A stretch of DNA of 64,000 bases from Desulfurococcus amylolyticus Z-533 (GCF_000513855.1 NZ_KI911318.1:1-64000), one strand, 5' to 3'. Shown: positions 35,141-44,859, numbered from the stretch's first letter. Numbers and translations: made by a program. The notes: generated by a model from the letters alone, not told the origin.

Positions 35141-35359
35141 GCTAAGTACTAGTAACTCCTCGGGCGAAACATCCATGTTGAAGCAGTATTTGGCGGCAGC
35201 ACCGGTTGTCTCCATATAATGGTGGCGATGACTATGAGTAGTATGGACAAGTAGTTAACACCCATAGATAGCATCGTATAAATCCCATATAAAAACCATA
35301 GTGACACCTTCATAATATTAAGTGATAATTAATATAGCTTCAACGGGGATAAAAGCAGT

Positions 35360-36376
35360 ATGAGCATTAAAGACAGGAGGGAAAGGGATCTCAGTAGGTA
35401 CTATATTAAGACTTATAGGGAGCTATTGAAACACGTGGACTCCAAGCTAAGGGGTCTGAGGACCCCTGCTACGGCTAGGAAGACTATATTGTTAAACAAG
35501 CTAAAGCTAGCCTATAGGATTATACACGATGAACTCGGCGTAATAGTGAGCGTTCTTGATGTGGTCGATGGAATGCCCGAGTTCTTTAGAGAACTATATA
35601 GGATCTACGTTGGCGAAGACCCTGATAGAACCAGGCAGGTGTTCAAGGCATATATGAGGATTGTCAAGGAGATCGCTCAGGAGTACCTGGATGAAATACG
35701 TAGAGGGAGTAGTGATCCAGTAAAAGTATTCAGGGAGGGATTAGGGAGGCTTCTCTCCCTGTATAGGAGGAAGGCAAGGATCATAGGGCTTGTGAAGAAG
35801 TACGTTAGCGAGGTGGCGAGGATGCCTGATGTCTCAGGAGATTATAGGGTTGTTATATCAGGGGTTCCTCAGGTGGGTAAATCCACACTTATCTCGAAGC
35901 TGACGAGGGCTAAGCCGGAGATAGGCTCGTACCCTTTTACAACCCGTAATATTATTGTAGGACATATGGTGGTTGGGGATATTGGCAGGATAGTCCTGAT
36001 AGATTCACCGGGCATTATTGATACCTCGCTTGATGAGAAGAATATTATTGAGAAACGAGCCATATTAGCAGTAAAATACTTAGCGGATCATTTATTATTC
36101 GTGTTTGATGTCAACCCCTCCTTCTACTACTCTATCGAGGAGCAGCTCAGGGTGTATGAAGTAGTGAGGAAGCTGATAGGTGAGAAACCGGTTACACTAG
36201 TGGTGAACAAGGTGGATTTAGTGCCAGGCGACATACTTAGAGAAATGGTTGAATTAATCGAGTCAAGAACCGGCTTGAAACCCATTTGTATCTCAGCACT
36301 GCTGGAAATAAACATGGATGCTTTAAGAAAGGTATTAGTAGAGGCGTTTATGGCTTATACCCAACGCCCTGGATAG
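35360..36376 (+). CDS. NOG1-family GTPase
   Basis: A 338-residue Obg-related GTPase homologous to the N-terminal half of eukaryotic Nog1, which is needed for large-subunit assembly. The first ~160 residues are the helical NOG1 domain; the G domain has G1 GVPQVGKST, G3 LIDSPGIID and G4 NKVD. Archaeal members are thought to aid ribosome biogenesis. The 3' end overlaps the convergent RtcA gene by 29 bases. Confidence 0.9.
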   Translation: MSIKDRRERDLSRYYIKTYRELLKHVDSKLRGLRTPATARKTILLNKLKLAYRIIHDELGVIVSVLDVVDGMPEFFRELYRIYVGEDPDRTRQVFKAYMRIVKEIAQEYLDEIRRGSSDPVKVFREGLGRLLSLYRRKARIIGLVKKYVSEVARMPDVSGDYRVVISGVPQVGKSTLISKLTRAKPEIGSYPFTTRNIIVGHMVVGDIGRIVLIDSPGIIDTSLDEKNIIEKRAILAVKYLADHLLFVFDVNPSFYYSIEEQLRVYEVVRKLIGEKPVTLVVNKVDLVPGDILREMVELIESRTGLKPICISALLEINMDALRKVLVEAFMAYTQRPG

Positions 36377-37421
36377 TTATTATACCTGGTTTACCCAGCT
36401 CTCCATCTACTTCTACCTTTGCCTCTGGAAAGAATAACTTTCCAACCTCTATGGCTGTTAACAAGTGAAGCGTGATCATTGAAACACCTATTCTACTTGT
36501 CCCCTTGGCTAGAAACAGATAGGGTATCAGCATATCGCCCATATGCCTATCGAAAGCCATGCCTGTCTCTAATTCCTCAATGAGTATTAGAGCGGCTTCC
36601 TCGCCTACTCTCTCAGCTGGTTTTCCTTTCTCGCCTAATGAATCACTGCCTAGTCTTATCCCTGGCTCGGCTTCAACGTAGATAAGGATGCCGCTTCCAG
36701 GGCCTAGATGAGGGTCTTTATCTGGTGGATAAGTCTCTATCTCCTCTGTTATTTTCTCCTTGAATATCCCTGAGAGAATACGTCTAGCCGACTCACACTG
36801 TCTCACAGCTACATGGGCAGGTAGCTTAACGCAGTAGCTGTGTATTCTGAAACCCCTTATACGCCCCCTTCTAACAATCATTAATGGCTTCAAGGCCTCC
36901 TCGACGCGTTTAACTTCCACATTAACTAACCCACCGCCCCTAGGATAGTGTCCCCTCCTCACCACTTCGATATTGGCTCTAACGCCCATGTGGCTTATAT
37001 TGTATAGGAAGACGTGTTTAATATAATCTATTGGAGGGCTCCACGGTACATTTGTTCCCCCCTTTAACCTCACCCTTGAGTCTCCTTCGGCAAACAATAA
37101 TACTGGAAGCATGGCTTGCAGTACTAGTGAAATGCTTCCAGCGGTTCCAATATCTATCTCCATCTCACCGCTTCTCCTACTGGTTGGTTTAAACAGGATC
37201 TCCATGCTGCCTACTTTCGCGTTCTCTACTTCAGCCCCTGTTACCTCTTTAAGTACTTCAACAGCTGTTAAGTGCTGGGGGCGGAGGCCTGGGTTGTCTC
37301 TTTTTGCTCTTATATTATATACCCTGATAGGCTTAAGTGTTAAAGCGGATAATGCAAGAGCATACCTAAGTATTTGTCCACCGCCTTCTCCAATACTGCC
37401 GTCAATTTCTAGAATGTTCAT
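36348..37421 (-). CDS. rtcA: RNA 3'-terminal phosphate cyclase
   Basis: Converts a 3'-phosphate on RNA to a 2',3'-cyclic phosphate through an adenylylated-histidine intermediate. The 357-residue protein starts MNILEIDGSIGEGGGQILRY, contains RAKRDNPGLRPQHLTAVE, the RGHYPRGGG segment and the catalytic His in FDRHMGDMLIPYL. It overlaps the NadM gene by 20 bases (same strand), so the two are coupled, although they act in different pathways. Confidence 0.95.
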   Translation of the reverse strand: MNILEIDGSIGEGGGQILRYALALSALTLKPIRVYNIRAKRDNPGLRPQHLTAVEVLKEVTGAEVENAKVGSMEILFKPTSRRSGEMEIDIGTAGSISLVLQAMLPVLLFAEGDSRVRLKGGTNVPWSPPIDYIKHVFLYNISHMGVRANIEVVRRGHYPRGGGLVNVEVKRVEEALKPLMIVRRGRIRGFRIHSYCVKLPAHVAVRQCESARRILSGIFKEKITEEIETYPPDKDPHLGPGSGILIYVEAEPGIRLGSDSLGEKGKPAERVGEEAALILIEELETGMAFDRHMGDMLIPYLFLAKGTSRIGVSMITLHLLTAIEVGKLFFPEAKVEVDGELGKPGIITIQGVGYKP

Positions 37422-37929
37422 TCCTACACACCTCCCTTATTCTCTCGACTCCGTTTACTTCGTCTATGTATCTCGAGATAGCGTTTGGCACTAGTTTCCT
37501 CCAGTATTCATTGCCCTCGAGGATTAATTGCCTAATGTACGCACCACTGTATTTATCCGGCTCCACAAGCTCTACTCTAATCGTTTTAAACCCAGTCCAC
37601 TTAAATAACTCGAGCACATGCGGGTTCCCTGAAGCAATACTTGAGACCCTGGGCACTAGGGAGAGAGTGTATGTTGTCCAGGCCATCGGCATATTGATGT
37701 CGGGGACCGGTATCAGCCAGGCCTTCTCAAACAACGCTTCCTCCTTGAGGGTTCTGGCAATCATTTCTAAGCGTTCCCCAGCTGTAAACGGGTTCCTACA
37801 TGTAAAACCCTCCTGGGCGCTACCTATGGTTATAACTACTTCGTCAAAGCCCTCTAGAAGCCTTTTAACCGCGGATAAATGCCCATTGTGGAATGGCTGG
37901 AATCTACCCGGGAATAAAACCCTATTCAT
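37402..37929 (-). CDS. nadM: Nicotinamide-nucleotide adenylyltransferase NadM
   Basis: Makes NAD+ from NMN and ATP. The 175-residue archaeal-type protein has the nucleotidyl-transferase motif FPGRFQPFHNGHLSAVKRL at the N-terminus and GSAQEGFTCRNPFTAGERLEMI, the archaeal NMN-binding signature. It is upstream of and overlaps RtcA. Confidence 0.95.
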   Translation of the reverse strand: MNRVLFPGRFQPFHNGHLSAVKRLLEGFDEVVITIGSAQEGFTCRNPFTAGERLEMIARTLKEEALFEKAWLIPVPDINMPMAWTTYTLSLVPRVSSIASGNPHVLELFKWTGFKTIRVELVEPDKYSGAYIRQLILEGNEYWRKLVPNAISRYIDEVNGVERIREVCRNEHSRN

Positions 37930-37970
37930 AGAGTCACCTGAACTCCACTAATCTGTGATAGATTTTAATG

Positions 37971-39914
37971 CTATGTTAAATTAATGGTGTCCAATATATT
38001 AGGCACTAGCACCTCGGGGCGCCCCTTAGACTTTAATTCCTTATCACTCCTAAGTAGTGTAGCCAGCGTGCTGAGTGCTGTGGGTTCTCCATGGTTCAGT
38101 AGTATCTTCCTTGGTCTGGGCGAGACGTCTCTAGCATACTCTAATAGCTCGCGTTGATCACTATGTCCACTAAAGCCCTCAATACTATATACCTCTAGCT
38201 TTATAGGTATTGCCTCAACCTTGTTTTCAACAACCATGGTTATCTCTCTAGCGCCGTCTTTTATTTTCCTACCAAGCGTCCCCTCAGCCTGATATCCTAC
38301 GAACACCAGGGAGTTTCTCTCATCGCTGGCCAACAGCCTCAGGTAGTCTACTGCAGGGCCACCGGTGAGCATGCCACTTGTCGCTATTATTATGGATGGC
38401 TTGTCTTCAATGATGTCCGGCCTCGCCACCCCGGTTTCTATGGGTTTTAACCATTCTGATGTAAACGGGTTTTCTCCATTGTATATTGCTTCTCTAAGGG
38501 ATTTATTCAGGTACTCAGGGTACTGTGTGTGTATAGCTGTTACCTCGTTAACTAATCCCTCGACATATATATTCATCCTTGGTATTCTACCGTTCTTCAT
38601 GGCCTCATTAAGTATGAGTATTATTTCTTGTCCTCTTCCAACAGCGAATACCGGTATTAACACTACTCCGTTTCTCTCGCTCGTCCTCTTCACTATATCG
38701 ATTAATTGTTGCTCGGCTTGAATCCTACTCTCCTGGAGGGTTGCTCCATAAGTGCCCTCCATTATGAGGGTTTCAACCCGTGGGAACACTGTATTAGCTT
38801 TATTGAGTAGTCTTGTCTCAGAGTACTTGAAATCCCCTGTATAGACTATATTATGGAGGCCCATGCCTATGTGCAAGTGGACTATTGCAGAGCCAAGGAT
38901 ATGGCCAGCATTATACATTGTGAGCTTTATATCCGGTGCTACATCCGTTACTTCATCATAGTCCACGGTTATAGTGTGAAGTAGCATTGTAGATATGTCC
39001 CTCTCTGAGAATGGTATGTACCTACCAGACCTTCTGGTTACATCAATCAAGTCCTTTAACATAACGATCATTAACTCCCTCGTAGGCTTCGTCACATACA
39101 CGGGTCCACGGTAACCATACTTGTAGAGTATGGGAACTAACCCTACGTGGTCTAGATGGGCATGGGTCACTACGACACCATCCAGCTCCTCGAGTCTCAG
39201 GGAGTCTATTTCTAGGAATGGGTAAGCCTTATTGGGGTCGTCTATAGTGCCAGTGTTTAACCCGAGATCCAGCAGTATCTTACTCTCCCTTGTCTCAACT
39301 AATATAGCCGATCTACCAACCTCTCTGAAGCCACCTAGCCCTGTTACTTTGACATAGTTGTTCCTATATATTACATCCCTATGTATCCTCTCTCCGAGTC
39401 GCCTCAGATACTCGACTCTATAGCCACTCTGCTTCAATACATTATTGAGTACCTCGTAGAGGGTCTTCGATTCCAGTGGTGATGAACGCTGAGGGATAAC
39501 ACGCCACCCTGTTTTAGCCAGGATCAAGTGCCTCATCATGCTTCCTCTTCCAACCAGGTAGCCAGGCTTTTCTACTTTAACCCATACCTCGCCTAAGGCT
39601 TCATCGAAGTATATCCCATTGGGATCTATCCCGGCGTCTTTAGGTGCCAGTAGCTTTATTAGTTCCTTTGCCTCCTCTGGCGGAAGTCGGTTCTCAGGGG
39701 AAACCCTGATGACGACTCTCTTACGTACTTTCTTAGCTATATTCTGTGCTAGATCAAGGTATTTCTCGATGGCCTCCCTGTTCCTTACATATATTACTAT
39801 GAAGGGGCCCTCGAACTCTATGTTAGATAACTCAAGCTCTGGAGGTATCTCTTCCATTATGTTCTTCAACAGCTCTAATTTGTTCTTCTCTAGCAGTATT
39901 CTATCTGGCTTCAC
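37971..39914 (-). CDS. fttA: Transcription termination factor FttA (aCPSF1), beta-CASP ribonuclease
   Basis: Homologue of CPSF73 that terminates archaeal transcription and has endo- and 5'-3' exonuclease activity. The first ~190 residues contain two KH-like RNA-binding domains; the metallo-beta-lactamase domain carries THAHLDHVG and the beta-CASP domain contains IMEGTYGAT, ATSGMLTGGP and the C-terminal FSGHSDQRELL and LNHGEP. The 647-residue length fits the KH-containing group. A second beta-CASP protein without KH domains begins at 63494. Confidence 0.95.
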   Translation of the reverse strand: MKPDRILLEKNKLELLKNIMEEIPPELELSNIEFEGPFIVIYVRNREAIEKYLDLAQNIAKKVRKRVVIRVSPENRLPPEEAKELIKLLAPKDAGIDPNGIYFDEALGEVWVKVEKPGYLVGRGSMMRHLILAKTGWRVIPQRSSPLESKTLYEVLNNVLKQSGYRVEYLRRLGERIHRDVIYRNNYVKVTGLGGFREVGRSAILVETRESKILLDLGLNTGTIDDPNKAYPFLEIDSLRLEELDGVVVTHAHLDHVGLVPILYKYGYRGPVYVTKPTRELMIVMLKDLIDVTRRSGRYIPFSERDISTMLLHTITVDYDEVTDVAPDIKLTMYNAGHILGSAIVHLHIGMGLHNIVYTGDFKYSETRLLNKANTVFPRVETLIMEGTYGATLQESRIQAEQQLIDIVKRTSERNGVVLIPVFAVGRGQEIILILNEAMKNGRIPRMNIYVEGLVNEVTAIHTQYPEYLNKSLREAIYNGENPFTSEWLKPIETGVARPDIIEDKPSIIIATSGMLTGGPAVDYLRLLASDERNSLVFVGYQAEGTLGRKIKDGAREITMVVENKVEAIPIKLEVYSIEGFSGHSDQRELLEYARDVSPRPRKILLNHGEPTALSTLATLLRSDKELKSKGRPEVLVPNILDTINLT

Positions 39915-40059
39915 AAGTCATCACACCACTCCTGTATTTCCTGAGGAGTAAACACTATCGTAGCGCTGATTAATGAAACATATATGAGGGTTTTTAACTT
40001 TAACGCGGTCTATACAGCATCTAACCGTTTGCCCCTAGAGGATATTTCACGTGTTTTAT

Positions 40060-40146
40060 GTTCGTTTAGGGCCTCCACCTTAATGCCCTGCCCCTTAGAG
40101 CGGGGATGAAGTGTTTATAAATCTTGGTTAATGCTAGGGTTTCGGT
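40060..40146 (-). mobile_element. Possible diverged IS200/IS605 end
   Basis: On the minus strand TTAC is followed by AACCGAAACCCTAG, about 40 bases later by CCCCGCTCTAAGGGG CAGGG and GGTGGAGGCC. The order resembles the TTAC-hairpin family, but a spacer has been added and the last motif is altered. It is in the gap between the two genes at 39914 and 40159; nothing else is seen there. Confidence 0.3.
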
Positions 40147-40158
40147 TGTAAAAACCCT

Positions 40159-40782
40159 TTAAGACGACTCGATGGTTTTCTTTAATGGTATTGTTTCCTC
40201 AGAGTAGATGCCGGGCCCTATTACAACTATATCTACTCCTTCCCCGCTGAATCCATCCCTCATTATAGCTGATGAAACAGCGTTGAAGGCGAGTTTCTTA
40301 GCCTCCTCGAGGCTTAAATCACTTCTATAATTTTTCTCTAGGATCCCGAATGCCACTGGGGAACCGCTCCCAGTAGCCATATACTTCTCCCTTGTTACAC
40401 TTCCGTATAAATCCATGTAGTATAGGCTTGCACCAGTGCTATCTCTGCCTCCTAGTAGTAGTTGGACTATGAATGGGCTGTATCTTAGGTAAACCGATAG
40501 TATTAATGATATCCTTGAGGCTAACGCCTTAATTGGTATGGGACCCCCCATCTCGATCTCGTATTCCCTAGCGATATACCTGGCGTTCTCAACAATATAC
40601 TGTGCATCAGCCACTAGTCCCGATATAGTTAGCGCAGCATAATCTGTTATCTTGGAAATCTTTTTAACAGCCTTATGGTAAACCATTGGTCCAGCCGTGG
40701 CTCTTTTATCCGCTGCGAGAACAACATAGTCTCCAGTAACAAGTCCTACAGTGGTGGTCTTCGAAACAGCCTCTCGCAACAA
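40159..40782 (-). CDS. psmB2: Proteasome beta subunit 2
   Basis: Active-type 20S beta subunit of 207 residues. A propeptide MLREAVSK is followed by TTTVGLVTGDYVVLAADKRA with the catalytic Thr, the Asp equivalent to 17, and Lys in AVKKISKI. GSGSPVAFGILE and RDGFSGEGVDIVVI are conserved. The start is a TTG at 40782 (or the next TTG), with GGAGGTG nine bases upstream. The promoter region is the right end of a TnpB remnant: its conserved CCTATATAAG (about 40825) is at the right distance to be the TATA box. Confidence 0.95.
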   Translation of the reverse strand: MLREAVSKTTTVGLVTGDYVVLAADKRATAGPMVYHKAVKKISKITDYAALTISGLVADAQYIVENARYIAREYEIEMGGPIPIKALASRISLILSVYLRYSPFIVQLLLGGRDSTGASLYYMDLYGSVTREKYMATGSGSPVAFGILEKNYRSDLSLEEAKKLAFNAVSSAIMRDGFSGEGVDIVVIGPGIYSEETIPLKKTIESS

Positions 40783-40810
40783 CTCACACCTCCTACTAGG
40801 ATAGGATACA

Positions 40811-41096
40811 AGGGGTTTAGGTCTTATATAGGTTTATTTAAATTGGTTTCATCACTTCATCCTTGTTCCCCCTGTATCCTGCTTGGGCTTGCATATGGCT
40901 TAGGGGCGTTCACAGGTACCCTACATCTTGAATTAAGGAATTTAAGGAAGAGATTCATGCATGCTACCCTATCCCTGTCTCCGGTGAACCCGTGCTCCGG
41001 GTACTTGAGGATCCTGTAGCCTTCTCGAATCAGCCTCGCCCCCTTATCCCGAGTGTTTCGGGAAGAAGAAATACCTACACGGCAAAAAGTATACAA
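40811..41096 (-). pseudogene. TnpB C-terminal remnant, copy F, with right end
   Basis: A minus-strand frame (41096-40857) reads GARLIREGYRILKYPEHGFTG, DRDRVACMNLFLKF, then VPVNAPKPYASPSRIQGEQG. This is the end of a TnpB: the zinc ribbon (RILKCPEHGFTGDRD is expected) has lost its Cys (Tyr in place) and the upstream CxxC, and the RuvC domain before it is gone. The D in GDRD is the last RuvC acid. The conserved right end runs from 40856 to 40811. Copy E at 32491 is a shorter relative. It sits 30 bases upstream of the psmB2 start. Confidence 0.75.
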
Positions 41097-41160
41097 TAAT
41101 ATAATAACAACAGAAGACTAACACCAACACATATAAATTGCTATAAAATTAGGAAATAAT

Positions 41161-42267
41161 TTGGCGAGGCTTATTTGGTATTATAAAGATGTTAAAGACT
41201 GGTGTGTGGTCTTGGAGAGTATTCACAGGATAATCCTGCCGAGCAAGGTAATTATTGGCCCAGGCGCCATCAAGAGTATCGTGGAAATCGTTAACGAGGT
41301 AGCTGGGAGATCGAAGAATATAGGGGTAGTAACCGGTGAAAACACCTATAGGATCGGTGGTAGGATAGTCGAGGAGTACCTCGGTGGACATAGTAAAGTA
41401 GAGACCTGGATAGCTGGAGACGCCTCGATCTCAACAGCCGAGAAGATATCGCTGAAGGCTAGGGAGAACAACATAGGCTTAGTCATAGGTGTTGGGGGAG
41501 GACGTGTTATAGATGTAGCGAAATACATTGCGTTTAAAAACAATATAGACGTTGTGAGCGTGCCATTAGCACCCAGCCACGATGGCATAGCAAGCCCCTT
41601 TGCAAGCCTTAAAGGGACTTCAAGGCCCACGAGCATATATACTAGAACCCCCTTCGCCATCATAGCGGATACAGACCTAATATCCACAGCACCCAGACGC
41701 CTGATTTTATCAGGTGTGGGCGATCTACTCGGTAAGCTCGTAGCCGTTAAAGACTGGCGTCTAGCCCATAAGTTAAAGGGGGAATACTATGGTGAATATG
41801 CTGCCCAGTTAGCATTGTTAAGCGCTAAACACGTCTTGAAATACCACGAGCTGATAGGATCTGGGTCTAGGGAAGGGTTGAGAATCCTTGTTGAAGCATT
41901 AATTAGCAGCGGTGTAGCCATGTGTATAGCCGGGTCAAGCAGGCCTGCGAGCGGTAGCGAGCACCTCTTTAGCCATGCATTAGACTTGGTGGCTCCGGGT
42001 AGGGCGCTACACGGTGAGCAAGTCGCCTTGGGGACAATAATAATGCTGTATATTTACGGTGATAGCAGATGGAGGCTCGTCAGGGATGTAATGCAGAGAA
42101 TAGGGTTGCCGACGACTGCAAGGGATCTAGGCTTCAGCCCAGAGGAAGTAGTGAAGGCTTTAACGATAGCACACACCATTAGGCCTGAAAGATACACTAT
42201 ACTTGGCGAGACAGGGTTAACACAGGAGGCTGCTTACAGGATCTTAAGGGAGACAGGTATTATTTGA
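41161..42267 (+). CDS. egsA: sn-Glycerol-1-phosphate dehydrogenase
   Basis: Makes the archaeal lipid backbone precursor sn-glycerol 1-phosphate from DHAP with NAD(P)H. Iron-alcohol-dehydrogenase fold: GVGGGRVIDVAKYIAFK, VPLAPSHDGIASPFASLKG, zinc ligands in SGSEHLFSHALD and LHGEQVALGT. Length 368 with a TTG start; other family members begin near LESIHRIILPSKV, so a later start (about codon 15-18) is quite possible. DHAP comes from TPI (965-1660). Confidence 0.95.
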   Translation: MARLIWYYKDVKDWCVVLESIHRIILPSKVIIGPGAIKSIVEIVNEVAGRSKNIGVVTGENTYRIGGRIVEEYLGGHSKVETWIAGDASISTAEKISLKARENNIGLVIGVGGGRVIDVAKYIAFKNNIDVVSVPLAPSHDGIASPFASLKGTSRPTSIYTRTPFAIIADTDLISTAPRRLILSGVGDLLGKLVAVKDWRLAHKLKGEYYGEYAAQLALLSAKHVLKYHELIGSGSREGLRILVEALISSGVAMCIAGSSRPASGSEHLFSHALDLVAPGRALHGEQVALGTIIMLYIYGDSRWRLVRDVMQRIGLPTTARDLGFSPEEVVKALTIAHTIRPERYTILGETGLTQEAAYRILRETGII

Positions 42268-42279
42268 TTTCAAAAACTT

Positions 42280-42972
42280 TTAGCTCCTGCTTACTACTTC
42301 CTGGAAGACTATGGATGAGACTGTATCCTTGAATAACTCCATGATGTCTGCTGCTAGAGCTATCTTAGAGTAACTTATATCCTTCTTTGACAGGTATTTA
42401 CCAGGTATCGTTACAAATAGTTTTTTCTCTGCCTCGCTGAGGCTTACCTCTATTTCCTCACCAGGTATCTTCAGGTATCTAGATGATAATGCCTTAATCT
42501 TCTCAATGGTGTTCTCGAGCTTCTTGACTATTTTAACCTTATACACGAGTGTCTTACCGGCGAGCGGGTGGTTGAAGTCGATTGTGACTCTTCCACCGCT
42601 GATACTCTTAACCACCCCGCGGGCACCACCGATCTCGACGACGTCGCCCACGTTAATGCTGTACCCTCTCTTCTGGAATTCTCTTAGACTAAATGTCTTG
42701 ATTTTATCAGGGGATCTCTCACCAAATGCTTTTTCAGGAGGTAGCTCAACCTCTACCTCGCTTCCCACATCATGTTTTAATAGTTCTTCTTCAACATTCT
42801 CGTTGAGCCAGCCTCTACCAATGATTAATAATGTGGGGCCATAGACCCTATCAGCTTCGTAGATGTTTTCCTTCTTGGCTAGCTCGGCGTCCGTGGTGTC
42901 AAGCAATGTGTTTGTATCCTTTACCCGTACATTATATTCCACCAATACGAAGTCGCCCTTGCTTAAAGCCAT
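42280..42972 (-). CDS. FKBP-type peptidyl-prolyl isomerase (long archaeal type)
   Basis: Prolyl isomerase with chaperone activity. The FKBP domain begins MALSKGDFVLVEYNVRVKDTN and is interrupted by the insert-in-flap domain (PPEKAFGERSPDKIKTF...GGARGVVKSISGGRVTIDFNHPLAGKTLVYKV). A C-terminal ~75-residue domain (IEKIKALSSRYLKIPGEEIEVSLSEAEKKLFVTIP) is that of the long archaeal FKBPs. I prefer the ATG at 42972 over another 18 bases upstream. Confidence 0.93.
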   Translation of the reverse strand: MALSKGDFVLVEYNVRVKDTNTLLDTTDAELAKKENIYEADRVYGPTLLIIGRGWLNENVEEELLKHDVGSEVEVELPPEKAFGERSPDKIKTFSLREFQKRGYSINVGDVVEIGGARGVVKSISGGRVTIDFNHPLAGKTLVYKVKIVKKLENTIEKIKALSSRYLKIPGEEIEVSLSEAEKKLFVTIPGKYLSKKDISYSKIALAADIMELFKDTVSSIVFQEVVSRS

Positions 42973-43069
42973 ATAGCTCACCATGAGCATTCGTGTTGTA
43001 TATAGTGTTTCAACCGGGATACATTAAAAGACTTAAGTCTTATTTTAAATTTAACCTTTCCATCAATAC

Positions 43070-43549
43070 CTATATTGCTTTATAGTATTCATCGTTGAGG
43101 TGGTGCAGGATTTTAACTGCCTTCCCCTTCTTAACACTACCGTTCTTAATGACCTCCGAGTCTATTAGCGCTGATCCAATAGCGATAGACCTCCTGGTCT
43201 CTTCATCTATGATGACGACTATATCGCCGACTTTGAAGTCGCCTATAATACTCCTTATACCAGGCACCATTAAGTCGGCTCCTCTTAGAAGCGCTTGTAC
43301 AGCGCCTTTATCAACTATGATGCTTGGCAGCGTGATTGAGTGTTGAGGGTTTTTAAGGAGGTATCTTAGACAGGGTATCCATTGATCACCGTGTTTGAGA
43401 AGAGCGGGTGTCTTATTTACAAGTATAAATATATTGCCCCCGTCCTCATAGTACTCGAATAGATCCTCCTCTGAAACCGACAACCCATACCTCTGGAACT
43501 CCTTGATGAATTGCTTCTTATCCTTCTTGGAGAGCGGGTAGCGTTTCAT
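43070..43549 (-). CDS. PUA-domain protein, MCT-1/Tma20-like
   Basis: A 159-residue archaeal protein with an N-terminal MCT-1-like domain (MKRYPLSKKDKKQFIKEFQRYG) and C-terminal PUA domain (SIIVDKGAVQALLRGADLMVPGI...DFKVGDIVVIIDEETRRSIAIG). Eukaryotic MCT-1 forms a complex with DENR in ribosome recycling and re-initiation. In archaea the role is unknown but probably on the small subunit. Single gene upstream of DnaG by about 80 bases. Confidence 0.8.
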   Translation of the reverse strand: MKRYPLSKKDKKQFIKEFQRYGLSVSEEDLFEYYEDGGNIFILVNKTPALLKHGDQWIPCLRYLLKNPQHSITLPSIIVDKGAVQALLRGADLMVPGIRSIIGDFKVGDIVVIIDEETRRSIAIGSALIDSEVIKNGSVKKGKAVKILHHLNDEYYKAI

Positions 43550-43632
43550 GGTTTAACACCTAGTTTAGCCATAGGTTGTATTTATTGGTTGAAAAGTAGG
43601 TGTAAACCAGAACCAAGCCACTATAACGGGTC

Positions 43633-44859
43633 TCAGGCGAGCTCGTTAAAAGTTAGAATAGTTAGCTCGGGTGTTTTAAACGTTATTTTCCCCAGCCTGG
43701 CTCCAATCAGTATTTTAACCCGTTTCTCCACTACGGCATCAATCAGTCTCTGAGTTATAATACCATCAAATACAATGGCGTGTATTTTCTCAGGCTCGGA
43801 AGCCTGAATCTCTGAGACGAGATCTCTCACGGGTATCCTTTTTACTTGGTCCCACTGGCTAGAGTAAAATATGGCTTCGAGCGTTCCATATAGGCTCTTG
43901 ATATCCTCAATTAATTTAACAGGGAGAGACAGTGTCTCGGTGATTTCCTTTGTAACCTTCTCAGGAGGTTTAACCACCTCTTCAGGTAGCTTATGAAGCC
44001 TCCTCTGTATTTGTATGAGCAACTGAGCCTCCTTGTTGCCTTGTTTAACCTGCTCTTCTAGGTACTGGAAGATCTCTATTTTCTTCTTTAGTGCCTCCTC
44101 TATTTCACGACTACTTAACTCCTCTACCTCGCGACCAGGTGGCGCACGCGCTATATAGTCTATCTTCGCGTTCCTCAGTACTTCCTTCATTATTAAGTCT
44201 CCACCATGATCCCCATCCACGAATAGCGTTGTCTTCTTCAGCTCAGCAAGCTTTTTAATAGTATCCGGTACTCTCCTAGCGCCTCCTAGAGCTATTATGT
44301 TGGTGTACCCATAGCGCAACAGGTTTATAACGTCTGCCCTCCCCTCCACGATTATTATTTCCTCAGCTTTATCGACATCAGGTCCTGCCGGAAGTTCCTC
44401 AGGCCCATATGAGACGGGCTCGGGGACCTTCAGGTATTCCTGGATTGACTTAATGAGCTCTTTTACATCCGGGGTCTTCTCCTTACCCCATCTTCTAAGT
44501 ATTTCTACTGTCCTCTCCATTATCTTCTTTATCTTCTCCATCCTTAAGTCTACTATGTCTACTATTGATATAGATGCGTCGTAGGGGCCTACTTTATCAA
44601 CGGTCTCAATTAATGCGGCAAGTAATGCTGTCTCCACACGATCGAGGTTACTTGGGATCAGGATCTCGCCGGTGGTCTTACTGCCCTGGGTCTTAGTATT
44701 AACCTGTATTCTACCTATACGCCCCTTATCCTGTAACACCCTTAGATCGAACTCGTTTCCAAATAATCCTTCAGTCTGCCCAAAGATGGCGCCAATTATA
44801 TCGTGCTTCTCGACTACGCCATCGATTTCTATCCTAGCCCTTATAAGATACTTGGCCAT
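43633..44859 (-). CDS. dnaG: DnaG-type primase / exosome subunit
   Basis: Archaeal DnaG, a component of the RNA exosome that binds poly(A), with primase activity in vitro. N-terminal domain (MAKYLIRARIEIDGVVEKHDIIGAIFGQ), central TOPRIM domain with IIVEGRADVINLLRYGY and LFVDGDHGGD, and a C-terminal domain. No bacterial-type zinc finger. The 408-residue length is typical. It is near L37e and SmAP1, consistent with an RNA-processing role. Confidence 0.95.
   Translation of the reverse strand: MAKYLIRARIEIDGVVEKHDIIGAIFGQTEGLFGNEFDLRVLQDKGRIGRIQVNTKTQGSKTTGEILIPSNLDRVETALLAALIETVDKVGPYDASISIVDIVDLRMEKIKKIMERTVEILRRWGKEKTPDVKELIKSIQEYLKVPEPVSYGPEELPAGPDVDKAEEIIIVEGRADVINLLRYGYTNIIALGGARRVPDTIKKLAELKKTTLFVDGDHGGDLIMKEVLRNAKIDYIARAPPGREVEELSSREIEEALKKKIEIFQYLEEQVKQGNKEAQLLIQIQRRLHKLPEEVVKPPEKVTKEITETLSLPVKLIEDIKSLYGTLEAIFYSSQWDQVKRIPVRDLVSEIQASEPEKIHAIVFDGIITQRLIDAVVEKRVKILIGARLGKITFKTPELTILTFNELA

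Larger units (their letters stand above)
34768..35359. other. Noncoding accessory stretch with element and gene debris
   Basis: About 590 bases without a supported gene. At 34865-34913, on the minus strand, there is a diverged TTAC-hairpin (AACCCTTTAGGGCGGGGAGG AGGTCAG). Around 34975-35065 a broken frame reads YPPREYREKLSRLHGRKVK, and after a one-base shift VIVIEESE and stop, which looks like a decayed small gene. A 20-base sequence at 35121 recurs at 52520 with one mismatch. Nothing else is seen. Confidence 0.4.

Noticed and set aside
35869-36315. Antisense frames in the NOG1 gene
   Set aside because: Shadows of the GTPase; no promoter or RBS.
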